DNA of 64,000 bases from Pseudopyrenochaeta lycopersici (taxonomy: Eukaryota; Ascomycota; Dothideomycetes; Pleosporales; Pseudopyrenochaetaceae). The notes under the pieces are model-generated. The model was not told the origin of the DNA, did not search any database, and was given only the letters and a program-made list of their open reading frames with translations. The position numbers were made by a program, and so were the translations under genes. The stretch lies in contig NHZP01000015.1 in NCBI GenBank assembly GCA_003313425.1, forward strand, positions 124,001-188,000, read 5' to 3'. Below, in pieces: positions 9,713 through 22,643 of the stretch; within the stretch, counting starts at the first letter, position 1, and the number at the start of each line of letters is the position of its first letter.

Positions 9713-12700
9713 TACCTGTAGCTACGTAATCCCTAATAGCAGCTATCCTATGTAGTATATATAGAAAACTTTACTACTTCTTAACTTATAACTCTATACT
9801 ATAACTCTACTACTATAGTCTATTATAGCCTATTATATTAATATAGAGTAGCCTAATTAGAAGAAGAGAAAGCTTAATAAGTAATATTTAATAAATCTAA
9901 ATACTAATAAAAATAACGCTTGTTAAGAGAAGCAGCAGGGAAGTAATTTTAGTAGGGTAAAAGGCAAAGCTGCTTTTAATACTGCTCTTTTATAATTCTT
10001 TAACCTTAAATTTATTCTAGCCGCGTATTACCTCTTATAAAATACTGCTTAGGGAGATAAACTAAGTCTTATAGCAGAACTACGCATTTAGGCTAAAAAT
10101 ATTCTAGTATATAAGTAGTAAGATTTTATAATAGTCCTTATAATAGCTCTAACAGGAATTTAGGTTTACTATAAATAAGTATTAGTTATAAATACTACTA
10201 TATAAGTTTCTTATAAAGCTAACTCTACTAATAAGTTACTTTATTATAGTGTAGGGTTGCATCTTTTAACTAGGACTAGACTTTATACTACCTACTTACG
10301 CCTTTACTTCTTTCTTAACTATTATAGGTACTATTATATCTAGCCTCCTAAATCTTAAGGTGTAGGATAAAGATACTATAATAAAGATTGTAGATCCTAG
10401 TCCTAAAGACAACGAGATTAATCTGTAGCTCCTAGATCTTAACAATAAAATTATTTAAGAGACTTAGTTTAATATACTAAAACTCTATACATCTTATTCC
10501 TAGGAATACATATAGGGATATTAGTCTAAAGCTATCCTATTAGCTTCAGAGAAATTAGAGTATTTAGAGAAATACCCCTTTAAAGCTTACGTGCGCCGTA
10601 TAAATAATAGGCAGTATAAAGTAAGAGTTAACTAATATATTAACTATTATATAGGCTAATATATAGATAGATAATCCTCCGCCTTCTTCTACTAGGGTCT
10701 ATATAAATATTTAATAGAGCCTAGCTATATATACGCCTAGGAGATAGAGTAAGACCTTATTTTTTAGAGACTAGATATAAATATTAACTATAATATAGTG
10801 TAGTATCCTTCGCTAGGTGTATTAGCACTTAACTGCGCAAAATAAAGGTAGTCTTAAGTGTAACGGTTATTCTAGGCTTCTAATACTTCTTTTCTAGCAG
10901 CTATTTATAAAACTAGAACATACTATTCTAGCTATATTCTATACTTACTAGCTTAAGGGAATATTTATAACGTCTAAGATCTAGTTAGTAAGAGATAGGC
11001 TGCTAATATCTCTCCCTAGGCTATACTATTACTGCACTCTTATTAACGCTTAGTAAGCAGAGATATAAACTATTACTAGACTATTACTAATATATATAAG
11101 CTCCTTTAATAGGTTCCCCCTTAAGCACTTTAATAAAGAAAAGGCTAAATACTTTATTAATATAGTTACCTGCAAAACTAGCGATATACCCTTAGAGAAA
11201 CATATTAATATATTCTTTAATCCTTTAGATAGATAAAGAATATAAGCCTACTATAATTCTAGATTATAATAGTCTAGGTATTCTCTGTAATAGCCTTAAG
11301 TTTATATAATACTTAGGCGCTTTAAGGCGCTTTTACGTAGATAATGCTGTAGTACTTTAGTATATTAGGATGCCTCTAGACTATATAACTAGATAGTTTT
11401 CTAGTTAATACATACTATTACCTCTGTCTCTGTTTCTACTAATAATAACGCTACACTTAAATATGCTTACGTAATATTCTACTCTTACGCACAGCCTACT
11501 AGATTAGCTTTAGTTAATTTTCTACGTAGGGCCCTGTCTACTTATCTATACGTCTGCCTCTACACCTACTATTATAAGACTATTACTACTATAGTAAATA
11601 TCCTATAAGAACGCATCTATATAGGTATTATTACCTACTTAAAGTACTTATTTAATAAGTTCTAATCTTATTATAGCGTTAATAGCTGCTAACATAATAT
11701 TACCCTACGCTCTACCCTCTCTATTAGACCTGTTTACATAATGCTGTAAGTCTAAGAATAAATTTACGTAGAAGAATAATAGATATCGCAACTAGTTACG
11801 TAAGGCTAAGAGCTCTAAACTTCTTATTACTTAGGTATAATCTATAAATAATATATATATTAGTAAAGTAAAGGCTGCCCTTTTTTAGCTAAAGGAAGAT
11901 TAGCTATACTTACTAGACGAAGAGGAACGTAGGCTTACGTAGGCAGAACTAGAGAAGCTTTCTAGATAATAGTCTATATTATTAATATATAGACGCAGAG
12001 TAATAGCTTATGTAACAGCTGTTAATAGCTACAGAATCTACGCTAGTATTTATTAGGTTCAGAAAGCTAAGGAGATTAATAGCTCTAAGGCTTAGCTATC
12101 TATCAATTAAATCCTTATAGACAAGAGTATTTCCTATAGCTAACGTATAAACTTCTAACTAAAAGTAAGGTTTAGTAGATTACTAGCGTTTAATATTAAG
12201 CTTTTAGAGTACTAGACATATAACTAGCTACGTATACAACAAGATACACGCTAGAAGCTGTTAAAAGGCAAGAGTAGCTAAAAAGAAAGTAACGTTATTA
12301 TTTAAGTAAAGAATGTACATTTAATTAAATATTTGCTTAGCCCTTAGGTTCTGTCTAGTAGCATAATAAGTAGTTATTAGCAGCGTATCCTTAATAGGAG
12401 TTTAGTCTATAAACGTAAAGCTTATTAGACTTAGTTTAGCTTTACTTATATCTTCTAGGATAGTATGTATTAGTGTAGTTTAACTTACTTATAGTTACTC
12501 TACCTATAAAATACCCCTCTTATATATAATAGTCTCTACTATAGGCGTAATAGCCCTATTACTTATAAAGTCTAGTGCGTTAATATTAGTAAAGTCTTTA
12601 AAGCTGCTAACAGTATTAAGAGCCCTAATAGCCTTACTCTTACCCTTAACTAGACTACTCTTCTCTACCTTAATTTATAACTCTAATTTTATCTTAGGCC

Positions 12701-13955
12701 TCTAACTAATTTATCTAGGCTTTTTAGGTGTTAGAGTTATAAGCCTTAGCTTATAGTCCTCCTCTTATATATAATCTTTAAAGTAAACTATAAATTATCT
12801 AGTATTCTTACTTTCTTTCTATAGTATCTTTTTAAGCAGCGATTGCAGAGACGTACATTTATACGTAGATTCTAGGAAATATTAAGGCGTTATTCTAGTT
12901 AGTTTAATAGTATATATATAAGGTAGGTTAAGTATATCTTATAAGCGCACTTAGCTAACTTTAGAAAGAAGAAAGTCCTGCACGAAGTTATAGAGAGAGG
13001 AGAATTTAACAGTACTTACAATCTAAACACTAATATTACTACCTAGGTCTGTTAGTACTATTACAGGCTATTATAAGGAATAGTATTTACGTACTATATA
13101 GATTAATAGCCTTAATAATAGTGCCGCTATTCTAAATTAGATAGATAAAAGTAATATTAAAGGTAACTTTAATAATTAAAGCCTAACCTAATATAGACTT
13201 TATTATTATACTACTAGTACTTACTTACTAGGCTTAGGCGCCTATCTACCTATTAATTAATTTAAGTCGCTAAAGAGCTGCCTTATTCTTAAGATAGGCA
13301 CGCTGTATAGTAGAGATAAGCAGGGCAAGCTAATTAACTTTTCGAGATAGTTATATTTAGGAGACTGTAACAGTTATTAACCGCTAAGATAGTTAGTCCT
13401 GCTCTAGTAAGGTATCAACGTTTATCTCTACTAGCCTACTGTCTCTGCTATTTAGCCCAGGGTTTCGAATTCCGCAGTAGGTACAATAATAACCAACTAG
13501 GATATCTATGTCATTATATAGTCTACTATTATCTATATAGAATAGACCCTATATAGCTGCTATATTTAGAAGAGTAATAAGAGTATATTATAGATAGACT
13601 AATTAATAGATAAATAGACTTTAAATAGTTATATGCGAGCTAACACTGTAGCTAGGACTAAGCTAGAAATAGTACTATTACTAACTATTACCTAACACAT
13701 AAACCCCTTCCTAATTCTCCTTGTATTAACCTTCTATATTATTAGTTGTAAAGTTGTATCCTTCTATATCTAGTAGCTTAGTAATTATGTTAGTACCTTA
13801 TTATAAATAATAGCACTTAAACTAACCTAGAAATCCTAGCTACTAGTTAGTAACTTAAGAAGTTAAAGTATAGGCACTTACCTTGTTTTAATATAGAGAG
13901 CAGCGCGACGACGCAGCTCTAAATAATAGCGCTTAAATAGCTGTTTCTGTTTATA
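9713..13955. other. Central part of the TIR element, unidentified and RIP-scarred
   Basis: About 4.2 kb of AT-rich sequence. With TAG/TAA read as ancestral Gln, several long plus-strand stretches look coding: a Glu/Arg/Gln-rich, coiled-coil-like segment around 11890-12150, and others around 10400-10900 and 12600-13100. I tried to see a tyrosine recombinase (DUF3435), a DDE transposase, a helicase or a KDZ-type transposase and could not support any. A less AT-rich patch lies at about 13430-13510 (GGGTTTCGAATTCCGC). I see no terminal repeats marking a further nested element. Confidence 0.5.
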
Positions 13956-13960
13956 TATGC

Positions 13961-14191
13961 TGTAACAAAGTATCGTGAATCTGAATCTTAGTGTTATAGC
14001 ATGGTTGCGCTAGACCCTTTCGAGGGCTAGCGCGCACCGCGACAGACCTGCTTAAAACCTGCGCTAGCTGCGCGGAGCAGGGACGACAAGTATTATTCTC
14101 TCCTATAGCTAAGTAACAGCAATACAGAACTATCCCTTTACTATTATCTGTAGTGTGAAGTAAGTACTATTGCCTAAAACTATATATTATA
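13961..14191 (+). repeat. 5' LTR of Gypsy element 2
   Basis: Starts TGTAACAAAGTATCGTGAAT. It ends ATATATTATA where the 3' copy ends ATACGTTACA, so the terminal CA has been lost here by transitions. Confidence 0.92.
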
Positions 14192-14240
14192 TAATAATAC
14201 TTCTCTGTACAATAGTCTAGGGATAGTTCCCCCTACGCGA

Positions 14241-17200
14241 TCTAGTAAACAGGCCGCCTCTGCCAGCGAGACGCCTAACCCCCCTATCAAAGTCGACCCG
14301 CAGGTAGACGAAGAACTCCTAACCCTTAGCGCGAGCACACCTTTAACTCTTAAGGAGCGCATCCTAGCCGCTAAAAAGAGACGCGATAAGCTCTAAGCGC
14401 TTCTACGCCTACGCGCAATTAAGGAGGAAATCGCACAGCTAGAAAGCATTAAACGCGACCTTACCCCAGCCCTATTAGTAGATAGAACTCCTAAAGTTTA
14501 GGTTACAGAGGCGCGCAAGAGGAGCGCACCTAACGCGTCCCTGCCTCTACACGTAAAACGCACGCTTAAACCTAGAGATCTATCTAAATACTAAGGAAGG
14601 AACTTAAAGGAATATTATAAGTTTTTTCGCTTATACAAAGTAGTATTTTAACTCTTACTACAGGAATTTTATCTTAATAATAATAAAGTTATCTAGGCTA
14701 TATAGTACCTAGGAGGAGACCTAAGAGACCTTTAGTATACGCACTATAAGCGCGCATTTAAAGCAAATAGAATAATACCTACCTAGGAATACTTTAAGTA
14801 ATATATGCTTAACTTACTATCTAACCTAATTAATCGCAGCCTTAAAGCGGCTACAGCGCACGCTTAGGCTATACAGCAGAAAGACTAGACTATTTAGTTC
14901 TTTGTAACCTACCTTAATATTATTAAAGATTAACTTACGCCTTATACTAAGGTATAAAGAGTTTAGTATCTCTTCTTAAAGTTAAGGCCTAAATTACAGA
15001 GGGCTATTACTAACTACTACTAGATTCCTGCGACTAGGGAGGATTTAATAGTATTAAGCTCTACACTTAAGCAGAACCTACGCTAAGCCCTGCTAACGCA
15101 AGACTAGCATACGCGTAACATATTTAAGAGAAAATCCTAAGAAAGCACTCTAAAATATAAACTAAATAAGCCTTCCTGTAGACTATAGAATAAAAGTAAG
15201 GTTACCTGCTTTAATTATAAGAAAGTTAGACACTACGCTAATAAGTGCTAAAGTAGTAATCTAAACCACCTTCTAGTACGCATTAACTAGACAGGAAAAG
15301 GTTAAGCCTTACTAGTAATCTAGGAATAGTAAAGCGCATACCTATTAACATTTTGCTAGGTATAAAGCGCAAGTGCAGCGCAGCCGCAGAGACAGGCCCT
15401 AAGAAGGAACTCTAAGTTATCCTTAACCCCTAGGCTAACATCAGCTTAATTAGTTAGAAACTAGCTGTTAAGATAGGACTACTACTACTTAAAGGAGCAG
15501 AGCTCCTAAGACTAGGTTAGATTAGTACCTAATATTAGAACACCTATATAGCATATAAGCTTTAGGTGCGTTTAATAGATAACAACAGCGTTAATCGCTA
15601 AGCTTAGGTTACAGCGTACAGAGTAGATAAGGAGGGCGTTCCTCTTCTACTTAGTAACTCTTTTTTATAACAGCAGAATATTTATATTAACTATAGCTCT
15701 TAAACATAGCGTTAGGGGTATACCTTAGCTAATATTAAGCTCGTTACTACTATAGAACTTTATAAAGATATAGAGTAAACTAGCTCTAACATATACCTTC
15801 TAGGAGTACTATAAGTTATAAGTAAAGGTTTAGAGTGTAATGCTCGCATCTTTAGAGCGCGTGTCGCGCTAGAAGCGCGCATCCCTAACGCATTAGCTAA
15901 CTACAGCAATATATTTAATAATAAAAAGGCAGAAGCCCTACTAAATTTTAAGACTTTAGACTATGCTATCCTACTTATAGCTAATAAAGAACCTCTATAC
16001 AGTCTACTATATAACCTTTCCGCGCATAAGCTTAAGGTACTTTGTAACTATATAGAGGATGCGCTACGTAAAGGCTAGATTCGGCATAGTATAAGTCCTA
16101 CAGGAGCCTCTATACTATTTATCCCTAAGAAGAATAGAAAGCTTCGCCTATGTATTAAATATTAAGGATTAAACGCTGTTATAATTAAGGATTATTACCT
16201 GCTTCTATTAATTAGAGAGACCCTAGATTACCTGTTAGGCGCACGTTATTATACTACCCTAGATCTTCGTAATACGTACTACCGCCTAAGAATTTAATTA
16301 GGAGATAAGTAGAAAACTACCTTTTAAACTTAATATAGCTACTTTAAGTACTTAGTTATACTATTTAGGCTGACTAACGCCCTAGTAAGCTTTTAAGTAT
16401 ATATTAATAAGGCGCTTAGCGAACATTTAGACTATATTTACGTAGTTTACCTTAATAATATACTTATCTATACCTATAGCAAGGACATTATAATACACAA
16501 GCGCGCAGTGCGCTCTATACTTAAAGCCCTACAAAAGGTAGAGCTCTTTGCTAACCTTAAAAAGTGTACCTTTGCATTAAGTAAGGTTTACTTCCTTAGG
16601 TTTATTATTATAACGCGCGGAATCTGCACAGATCTAGCGCGCGTTAAGACTATTACTTAATAGCTACAGCCTATAAATATTAAGGAACTCTAGTCCTTTC
16701 TTAGGTTTACTAACTTTTACTAACGTTTTATTAAAAGATACGCCCGCAAAACAGCTCCTCTTACTAATTTACTTAAGGGTAATTAGGATTTTTATTAGAA
16801 TAATATAGTAAATATATCGTTTAAGAAGCTTAAAGAGCGCTTTTTAAGTGCGCTAATCCTACGCTACTTTAATCCTGCTCTCGCGATACACGTAGAGACA
16901 GATACGTCTACCTTTACTATCTTAGGCATTCTATTACAGTTATTTAAAGATAAAAAATAGTATCTAATTACCTTTATATTAAGGAAGCTTTAGAGCGCTA
17001 AGCTAAACTATAAAATATATAATTTAGAGCTCTTAGTAATTATATATAGCTTTAAGTAGTAGCAGCATTACCTTTAAGGTACGCAGCACACTATACAGGT
17101 CCTAAGTAACTATAACAACCTGCGCTCTATACGCGCAGTATAGAAGTTAAACCTGCGTTAAGCACGTTAGGCGATCTATCTAGGAGCTTTTAATTTTAAG

Positions 17201-19010
17201 GTAAAGCACCGCCTAGGGAAAATAAACCCTGCAGACAGCCCTTTATAAAGGGTAGATTACGTACAGGAGAACCTATTACTAACCTAGTTATTACCTACCT
17301 TACAGAATAAACTACTAGTAAGAGTAGAGTATAGTAGAGTAAGAGGATCTATAACTAGGCTTAGCTTAGTAGGCGCGTATAAAACGCACGTTACTACAGT
17401 TTACAGAACTATAAAGGTCCCTACTGCTGGCGCTATAGAATGCATGCTATGCGTGCTACGCTTACTAGCTAGAGTGTTAGTTAGTAGCGAACCTGCAATA
17501 GTAGAGTCTAAAACATGGATAGAGACCCTATACTAACTGTAGTAAGAGGACGCCTTTACCTAGCAGCGGATTACAGACTCTACACACGTAGAACGCACTT
17601 AAAGTAGTAGAGGGGCGCCCGTTTAGCGTCTTAATAAAAGAAAAGTCCTAAGATATAATAGCAGAATATATATTCTAGAAAATCTAGCTATTAGGCAAGA
17701 GATTTTATTTTAGAACTATAACACGCGCATAGTAGGCTACTTTAGCGCACGTAGAACGCTTAAGCTAATTAGAAGGCTATACTATTAGCTAACGCTTAGT
17801 TATAATATTTAAGAGTACGTAAGAATATATACTGTTTACTAAAGGAGTAAAGCTCTAAGGCATAGTTAATATAGAAAGCTAGCACCTCTACTAGTTTCTA
17901 GGGATATATTTAAGGAAGTTACACTAGACTTTATTTCTAGGTTACCCCTAGTAAAGGATAGTTCAGGTTACGTATTTAATGTAATCCTTGTAATTATTAA
18001 TCGCTTCTTAAAGATAGCGCTCTATATACCTACTTTAAAGATATAAGACGTAAAACAGTTTATAAAAGCTTACTTTAACTATATAATTTTAAAGTTTAGA
18101 GTACAGAAAGGTATTGTATCAGACAGAGGCCCTGTCTTCACCTCCAACTTTTAGGCAGAGATCTGCTACTAACTACAGGTAAAGCGCAAGCTGAGCACAG
18201 CTTTTTATCTACAGACAGATAGGCAAACAGAACGCTAGAATCAGACGCTTAAACAGTACCTTCGAGTCTTTATATCAGCAGCTTAAGACAACTAGGTTAA
18301 GCTTTTAAGTACAGCTTAATTTGCGTATAATAATTCAGTCTATAAGTCAACAAAATTAACTCCTTTCTATACTGTATATAGCAAGCACCTACTAGTTACC
18401 TCACCTCCTAAGGACAGCAGGCTAGAGGGGGAGATGCCTGATGCAATAGACAGAGTTAAGCGCATGCATAACGCAAGGACCGCGCTCGTAGAACACCTAC
18501 GAAAAGCATAAGAGTATCAAAGCTAATATTATAACAAAAAGCATAAGGATAAAGCATTCTGCTAAGGAGATCTTATATTACTTAGTACTAAGCACATTAA
18601 CTTAACCTACTAACTAAATAAAAAGCTATCTAGTAAGTTTATTAGACCCTTTAGAGTATAAGAAGTAGTTAGAACGCAGGCATATTACTTAATTCTACTA
18701 CTTTACTACCGCATTTATAACGTATTCTACATCTTACTTCTTAAACGCTAGAAATCCTAGCAGGAAGAAGAGGAAAATACCTAGCTACCTAATATTACTC
18801 CTAAAGGAGAGGAAGTCTAGGAAGTTAAAAAGATCTTAGGTAAACGTATAAAGAAGGGCTAACTGTAGTACTAGCTAAGGTAGAAAGGCTATAATAAGAC
18901 CTAGGATACCTAGACCCTAGTATTAGATTTTAAAAATATAGATAACCTAGTCTAAGAGTTTAAATAAGAGGGAAGAGCTACGCGCTTAAGGAAGAGAAAG
19001 AAAGTATAAG
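14241..19010 (+). pseudogene. gag-pol of Gypsy element 2, riddled with stops
   Basis: Plus-strand frames read through many TAG codons. Gag begins near 14241 with an acidic/basic coiled-coil-like start (SKQAASASETPNPP...). A CCHC zinc knuckle lies at about 15199-15246, reading CFNYKKVRHYANKC, where the second Cys has become Tyr. Reverse transcriptase spans about 16000-16660 (LFIPKKNRKLRLCIKY; catalytic box VVYLNNILIY, with Asp changed to Asn). RNase H follows. Integrase is at about 17900-18400, with SDRGPVFTS around the second catalytic Asp. A chromodomain sits at about 18800-18965. The damaged catalytic and zinc-binding residues fit G-to-A or C-to-T changes, so the element is dead. The domain order is standard for chromoviruses. 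Confidence 0.88.
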
Positions 19011-20552
19011 TTACGCAACTAAAGCGCTAAAGAGAAGTAAGTCTAGGAAAGAAAGCAGAATTTATTATTATAGCCTTAGGCTTATAGGTATCTATAAGAA
19101 GTAAAAGAAAACCCCTAAAAACGCTAAAACTACCTTACCCTTATTACCTGCGTTAGGCTTAATCTCCTCCCTAGCATTACTTACGCTTAAGGCGCTACTA
19201 TTACTTACTAGGGCTTAATAGGAAACTCCTAAACCTCCTGTAGCTTAGAGTATCTCTAGCTCTATCTTAACCTAGGCCTTAACCTTTACCCCTACTACGG
19301 CCTCAACCTCCGCCCCTGCTTCTACTTCTGCCCCTTACGTTACGACGCGCTGCAGCGCCTCCACAGCGCGAGGCAGGAGCCTGCTTATCTCCTCTATTAT
19401 TATCTCCGCCACCCTCTCTATTATCCGCTCCTCTGTTATTCTCTCCTCCTCCTCCTCCTCCTCCTCCCCTATTCTCCTACTATTCTTCCTCCTCTTTATC
19501 TTAACCTCCACCCCCGCTACCTCTACTCTCGTTATTACTACTACTGTTACTATTATTAGTATCATCCAGGACAGCACCCTTTAGAGATGTTAGCTTACAC
19601 TTCTAATGCAAGTAACGTATTAGCATACTATGCAGGCCGCGTAGGCTACGAGCTGCTCTAGGGCAGCCGCAATCCTGCGCTGCTTAGCTAGGATTAGCCC
19701 TAGAAACTAAGGTAAGGTAGTAGGCACTTAGGTAGCAACACCTATAGGTGTGCTAGTATAGGCGGCGTGGCGGCGGCGGCTAGCAAGCTCTAGATTAAAC
19801 TAGCGCTGGCAGCGCGCGAGCTTAACGCTAGTTATAATTACTGCGGCATTAGTTTAGGGGGTAGTAGCAGCAGTAACTACTGTATTATATTAGTTATAAA
19901 GGACGTATAATTAGTTTAAGCGGGCATTAAGCTCGCGAGGGACCTATATTTATTAATAATAACGCGCCTAGAGCGAGCTATAGACTAAAGACTTACAGGA
20001 GTATAGGCGCTACAGTTGCCTGCGACATAATAGTTACAGCGCTAGTACTTAGGGTTATTACAGTTCTTCTTCTAGTTAGTAATGCTCTGCGCGCAGCGCA
20101 GGCAAGTCTCAGTCGCTGCGTCTTAGTTAGCACGCTTATTAGCTATAGCCTACACAAAGGGCCTAGTACTGCGAAGGTGCGACTTCTTAATATACTTTAG
20201 ATTTAGGTAATAGACTATAGTATTAAGCGAGTTATGTGCGTTACGTATGCGATTTAATAGTGTTGTTATAATAGGGTAAAGGAGCAGCGTGATATTATAA
20301 TAACACTAGAAAACTCTACTATTATAAAGTAGGTCTGCACCTTATTACTAGGGAATAAAAGTCTTAATTACCTTAACTTTGCTAGAGGCAGGAGCGCAAA
20401 TATAAGGCGCTTACAACACACAATAACGACGCGTCTAGGACGCGCAATTAAAACACACATACATAGACACTCTTTTCCTATTTTCCTGTATAGTTTTAGG
20501 TTTTTATTAAGGCTATTAATGCTGTTAAGACGCTAGCTAGAGGGGAAGGCTC
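19011..20552 (-). other. 3' internal region of Gypsy element 2 with a possible antisense Cys-rich frame
   Basis: About 1.5 kb lies between the chromodomain and the 3' LTR. On the minus strand, frames around 20150-19950 read ETCLRCAQS...NCNNPKY...CNYYVAGNCSAYTP, a Cys spacing like a small zinc-binding module. An 80-codon minus-strand frame at 19577-19335 has an acidic run (EEEEEEEER) caused by a (CTC)n microsatellite at about 19440-19468. An antisense gene in this place is known from some fungal Gypsy elements, but here stops make it unproven. Treat it as a hint only. Confidence 0.35.
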
Positions 20553-20783
20553 TATAATAAAGTATCGTAAATCTAAATCTTAGTGTTATAGCATGGTTAC
20601 GCTAGACCCTTTTAAGGGCTAGCGCGCACCACGACAGACCTACTTAAAACCTGCGCTGGCTGCGCGGAGCGGGGACGACAAGTATTATTCTCTCCTATAG
20701 CTGAGTGACAGCAATACAGAACTATCCCTTCACTATTATCTGTGGTGTGAAGCAAGTACTATTGCCTGAAACCATACGTTACA
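20553..20783 (+). repeat. 3' LTR of Gypsy element 2
   Basis: A 231-bp direct copy of 13961-14191, followed at once by the second TATGC. It starts TATAATAAAG (TG changed to TA). Confidence 0.92.
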
Positions 20784-20788
20784 TATGC

Positions 20789-22406
20789 TGCCTAGGTCTT
20801 TAGTATAAGGATTAAAGCCTATATCTTATAACTAGACGTTATACTATCTCTAAGTAGGTAAGAGAAAGATAGCGTCTATATCCTATGCTAGTGCCTCTTA
20901 ACAGATTCTTTAGTCCTTATCTTAGGGTAGAGTCTGCTTATAGTCTACTATCCTTACTAGTAGATATATATAGAGTATATTAGGTTTTCTAGTAATAATA
21001 TTAGGATAGTATTTTTACTTCTGTATATAATAGTAATTCTATAAGAAGATAAAGGACTTTATTTTACAGCGTAGGACTAAGAGATATATAGTAACTATTA
21101 CTACTATATTAGAGAGGCGGTCCTTTAAGAAATAATTAGTAGTTTATAGGTCTTAAAAGTATACCTATAATAGTTAGTATAATAGTCTAAAGCTACGTTA
21201 AATAAAGAGCTTAGAGCTTTACTTACCCTCTACTAAAAGAGCAGACCCTTTAATAGCTGTTACTACTAAGATTTAATACGTTAGTTTACTATACTTATAC
21301 TATATATATAACACCTATCTTATATAATATCTAGTTAGCCTAACTTTAAGAGTATATAATATGCGTATAAGATCTGCTTAGTCTTACTACTATAATTAGA
21401 GTAAAGATACTACAGAAACACCTTTATATCTCTTATAGTATATAAGTATTAATAGAGTACGCTAAGCGTAGTTACTGCAGATACTTTAATATATACTTAT
21501 ATAATATACTAAGAGTACGCGTTAATATAGCTATAGATTTAGATTCTAAAAGGTTTTAGTTTATTATAGCTATTAATAGACTAGCACTAGTTTAGGCTAG
21601 GCATAATATATTTACCTCTTCTTTATTACTAATTATTACGGCGTTACTCTACTACCTCTAGATTTAAAGAGCGGTATACTCTAAAAAGACGATCGCGAGA
21701 AAAGAATATATACTATTACTTAAAGTAGACTTATAGCATCTACTTCCTATAGCTATTAATAATACCCTTCTTTAGCTCCTCTTTAATAAGCCTATAGGCT
21801 AGTATATTAGTAACCTCTTAGTTATCCTTATTACAGATATAATATTTTAGTCTTAGTAATAGCTAAAGTCTTATAATAGTTGCCTTTATAAGACTAGTAT
21901 AGCCTTTAGTATAGAGTATCTAAAGAATCTTAGAGTTATCTAGATTAAGCTAATAAAACAGTATAATAATCTAGTTCTTAAGGAGTTACTCTACGTTAGG
22001 CGTAATACAACGTTAAACCTCCTATCTCTTAAAGTAATCCTTAAGTATAGTTATACTACACTTAATATAATACTTCTTACATAGCTAATCTAATAGCTAA
22101 CAGAATATAAGACCTTCTTTAAAAAGTGCTTTTAATTCTTTCTTATAGAGGGTAAGGTTTATATAAGGCTTACCTCCTTTCCTTAGGCTTAATTAGTATT
22201 ATATATAAAGTCTTTACTTAGTTACTTTACTATACTAAGGTATACTAGTAATAATTAATAATAGTCTTATATATAGCTTATAAATACTAGTAATAGTCTG
22301 TAATAGAATAGAGTAGAGAACTAAGAGTAGGGTAAATTTATCTCTAAGTGTGCGATACGTAATAAAGGTTTATATAATAATACTATTTATTAATAAATTT
22401 AATTTA
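20789..22406. other. Right internal part of the TIR element, unidentified
   Basis: AT-rich and RIP-scarred. With stops read as Gln, the plus strand from about 21840 to 22390 gives a continuous coding-like run ending close to the right TIR, so the last gene of the element was probably on the plus strand. No domain was recognised. Confidence 0.4.
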
Positions 22407-22551
22407 TAAATAAAAACTATTATAGTTTATTACTTTATTATTTATACCCTGTTATAGAGCGTAAGGGCGGGTAAATAGTTATTATTGTTTAGGTTCGAGG
22501 TTTTGGTTTTCGGATTTTGGTTTCCGACCTTCGTGGCGTAATAGTCTACCG
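22407..22551 (-). repeat. Right terminal inverted repeat of the large TIR element
   Basis: Reverse complement of 1441-1585 over 145 bp. It ends ...GTCTACCG, directly followed by TA (22552-22553), which is also the left TA of the pogo-like element. Confidence 0.88.
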
Positions 22552-22553
22552 TA

Positions 22554-22596
22554 CCCGAGGTTTACCCCGTAACGAAACACCCCGCGTAACGCAACA
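22554..22596 (+). repeat. Left TIR of the pogo-like element
   Basis: 43 bp, the inverted copy of 30697-30739. The single mismatch (T here, C in the other end) is in a CpA context, as RIP would make. Confidence 0.9.
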
Positions 22597-22643
22597 GCCT
22601 AGTATGCAACACCAACTTTTTAATACCACGTAACTCAGCCAAT

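Larger units (their letters stand above)
13961..20783 (+). mobile_element. Ty3/Gypsy chromodomain retrotransposon 2 (RIP-inactivated)
   Basis: Direct LTRs of 231 bp (13961-14191 and 20553-20783) flank an internal region with gag, zinc knuckle, protease, reverse transcriptase, RNase H, integrase and chromodomain. A perfect 5-bp duplication TATGC lies at 13956-13960 and 20784-20788. A purine tract (AGAGGGGAAGG) precedes the 3' LTR. It is less AT-rich than element 1 and keeps many CG dinucleotides, so it may be younger, less exposed to RIP, or originally richer in GC. It is a different family from element 1: the LTRs are unrelated and the gag reads differently. Confidence 0.92.
1441..22551. mobile_element. 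Large RIP-scarred TIR element carrying two nested Gypsy retrotransposons
   Basis: The ends are near-perfect inverted repeats of about 145 bp (1441-1585 and 22407-22551) beginning CGGT(G/A)GACTATTACGCCACG, and each end is flanked by TA. Two LTR elements with perfect 5-bp target duplications sit inside, so the original element was about 7.57 kb: 1441-2692, 9410-13960 and 20789-22551. The whole interval is visibly AT-rich, with CpA nearly absent and TAG/TAA everywhere, the classic outcome of RIP. I could not identify a transposase or other domain in the 7.6 kb remainder. A 2-bp TA duplication suggests a Tc1/mariner-like or other TA-targeting DNA transposon, but length and TIR size are larger than usual. 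The boundaries are well supported; the family is unknown. Confidence 0.8.

Noticed and set aside
9713..13955. A Starship-type tyrosine recombinase (DUF3435) or other captain gene in the TIR element
   Set aside because: I looked for its conserved core in all readable plus-strand frames and could not see it. Starships also lack long TIRs, so the evidence points elsewhere.
14180..14362. Minus-strand 60-codon frame in Gypsy element 2
   Set aside because: It lies opposite the gag start and has no domain; it is a shadow of the plus-strand gag.
19335..19577. 80-codon acidic minus-strand protein as a gene of its own
   Set aside because: The acidic run is a CTC microsatellite, and the frame has no flanking gene structure. 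It is mentioned only as part of the possible antisense region.
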